Below are positions 60,976 through 64,000 of a stretch of DNA of 64,000 nt, one piece after another. Below the pieces are notes generated by a model. It had not been told where the DNA came from. It ran no database searches and worked only from the letters and a program-made list of their open reading frames with translations. The DNA is from Alitta virens (taxonomy: Eukaryota; Annelida; Polychaeta; Phyllodocida; Nereididae), in assembly GCA_932294295.1 (NCBI GenBank), contig OW028573.1, positions 52,980,329-53,044,328 on the forward strand, read 5' to 3'. Position numbers and translations under genes: made by a program. Positions within the stretch are counted from its first letter, which is position 1. Each line of letters begins with the position of its first letter.

Positions 60976-62507
60976 TGTTCACATATAGCCAAGATTGTCT
61001 ATAGTCAACATCAGCATTGCCTACAGCAGTGCAATAAACTGAGGTAGCAGAAATCCAACACCTTTCAAAATCACCAAATTGAAGACATTATAAGTTCTTG
61101 CCTATTATCAATTGTACTTATGTGCAGTGACAGTGAAACTTTATAGAAACTACATATCCCCTGCAGGTCTTATGCAGCTTCCAGTTAGTTGTTTAACACC
61201 AGAGGGATTGCGATGCAGCCTGCCAATGCCACAGTGACACCTGGCAGTTACCACAATCATTTGAAACAAACGGTGGCTGCACATTAACTACAAAGAATTA
61301 ATAGGCACTTGCTGAGACTTGCTGTTGAGACCACACCACTGATAATAATGTGAGCTTCTGTGTATACAAATTAAAAACATAGGGAAATCATGTACAAGAC
61401 AAATTTATTTGCCTTAATACATACATTATTATAACATAAAACAATACATTTCTAATTTTTATTGTATGAAAGTCATAGTATCGCTATCAAGTGCTCTCCT
61501 GGGTTTCCAAGAGATCCAAGCAAATCATTGAACATTATATCAATGAAGATATTAACTCAATATATAAATCAAGCATTACAAGAATATCACTGACCCTATG
61601 TTTTTTCTTGGATGACATTCACATGCTATATCCAAACTGAGCAGTTTAATGTGGCCATATTATTTTGATGAAATTCACATGCTACATCAGACTTCAGCAT
61701 TTTGCCATTTAGATTTTGGAGATTTATGGTGGTCAGTAGTCTCCCTCCCACAATCAAGTTTGATAAATCAAAATTATCTTGCATCGTTTTTGTACTGGAA
61801 ATGCAAAGCCTGGTCATGTAAATGAAATTCACATGCTATAAAGTCAAGCCAAGCATTTTCTGAGGCCACCTATAATAGAAGTCATTTCATTTTTGGTAAG
61901 GATTATTCAATCAGGAGTATAAAGATATTCACATATATCAAAAATGTTCACTGCATTGATATGCTTTATTTACATACTATATACTACAAAACTATCATCA
62001 AGACAAAAAAAATTAAATTACTTTCATACAACTGCACATTGCACATTCTGTCGTCACTCTAGCAGTTTTTAACTGCATGTATCTTAATGAAATATATTTG
62101 TATGTGTCTGGCCAGCAGAGACCCATTGTTTTGCAACCATAAAGACAGTTTAACACTACTGATAGATAAATGTGCTTTCTGTCAAAGAAAATTATTATAC
62201 GTAAGTCTAGATAGTTCCCCCATAGTAATCAGGAGTGCTGGAAGTTAGCAGGGTCACCTCTTTGTAGGTTTTGTCTGTGAAATAATTAAGGAAACTATTC
62301 GTAACTATAAAAACATATGACATGGAGTATTATCATGAATGTCAATATGAAACAAATGAATTTTAATGGCCACACAATTATAATATACTGGAGGGACAAT
62401 TATAGTTAATTATATAGGCTCTGGTAGACACAATAATTCAGGTTATATAAAATTATAAGTGCACTGATTAAATAATATTGTTCTTTAACTAAACAGCAAA
62501 CATTACG
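60976..62507. other. LINE remnant and CCDC28 3' flank
   Basis: No reverse transcriptase was found after the endonuclease frame. ATTCACATGCTA occurs three times (about 61617, 61674 and 61828). The part nearest 62507 should be the 3' untranslated region of the minus-strand CCDC28 gene. Confidence 0.45.
61965..61970 (-). terminator. Candidate polyadenylation signal of CCDC28
   Basis: AATAAA on the minus strand, about 540 bases after the CCDC28 stop codon. A weaker ATTAAA lies nearer at 62362-62367. Which is used cannot be told from sequence. Confidence 0.35.
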
Positions 62508-63459
<952 letters not shown>

Positions 63460-63629
63460 ATTTGAAGACCTACAAGGAAAACACATGGTACACAATTTAA
63501 ATGTTAACGTTTAGATATATATAACATACACACCAAGCCAACTGAGCGATAGTATCATACATCTGTAGGTGACATTATCATAATGATTATATATATCTGC
63601 GAGCAATGTTTGTAAGAGCTCTACCAAGA

Positions 63630-63652
63630 GATATATATATATATATATATAT
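63630..63652. repeat. (AT)n microsatellite
   Basis: About eleven AT units between CCDC28 exon 1 and the LINE end. Confidence 0.92.
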
Positions 63653-63715
63653 CATTACATAACGACTAATGTACGGTGACTGTGTTGTACATTGTGGTGT
63701 CTGTCACTGCGCATA

Positions 63716-64000
63716 ATAATATATATGGCTTTTATTGACATTGATTCATATCAGAAAAGATACATTTGTCACATATAACTACAGCTCTACTCACTAAATC
63801 TAACTAAAGCTACACCAGTCTACAGAAATATGCTATACAGGTTCTCATTATTTTATACATAAATCATATGCTAAATATAGCTAAAAATTCAAGGTAATAA
63901 TATCCTTACAGTAGGATTTACATAAAACATAAATCACACATCAACCAGTGAAGCATTTAACAAAAATACTGATCACAACATAAAATAAGATTAAAATTTT
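63716..64000 (-). mobile_element. LINE 3' end, continues beyond the window
   Basis: The plus strand reads ATATATGGCTTTTATTGACA, then CATATCAGAAAAGATACATT, TGTCACATATAAC and GTTCTCATTATTTTATACAT. It is closely similar to 48850-48990 and shares the terminal block with the LINE at 21150. It lies just upstream of the annotated CCDC28 exon 1, probably in the first intron or the 5' flank. Confidence 0.78.

Overview
This is a stretch of animal nuclear DNA, AT-rich and almost entirely non-coding. It has no bacterial gene layout: the long frames are transposon relics, and the one supported cellular gene is split into five coding exons with GT/AG introns. The gene is an animal CCDC28 homologue. The transposon mix (CR1/L2/Jockey-like LINEs, a tRNA-derived SINE, Kolobok T2-like, PIF/Harbinger-like, Tc1/mariner and hAT-like DNA elements) suits a marine invertebrate such as a hemichordate, echinoderm, lancelet or mollusc. 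I cannot name the species from sequence alone.

Layout. 1-10 kb: three diverged copies (A, B, C) of a non-coding module, separated by two non-autonomous DNA transposons (2028-7697). 10-21 kb: gene-free DNA with a mariner-type MITE and a LINE 3' end. 21-26 kb: a decayed minus-strand LINE with reverse transcriptase motifs, then a Kolobok T2-like element. 26-31.6 kb: gene-free DNA with two GC-richer blocks, a dispersed repeat, and an internally deleted Tc1 element with perfect inverted repeats. 32-43 kb: a large old tandem duplication carrying at least four recognisable modules in the same order, one with a 48-bp block identical between copies. 43-49 kb: further local duplications and several SINEs with clear target-site duplications. 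51.3-54.6 kb: a 3.3-kb fold-back element with TAA target duplication and a 12-bp minisatellite. 55-59 kb: old and young SINEs, including a three-level nested insertion. 60.3-61 kb: an orphan LINE endonuclease domain. 62.5-63.5 kb: CCDC28 on the minus strand. The window closes in another LINE 3' end.

The likely biology is a gene desert downstream of CCDC28. Two things stand out: ordered, diverged arrays of duplicated non-coding modules, which look like candidate regulatory sequence, and a dated succession of mobile elements. The sequence does not show a new multi-gene system. All duplication and terminal-repeat calls were made by eye and need a self-alignment to fix their boundaries.
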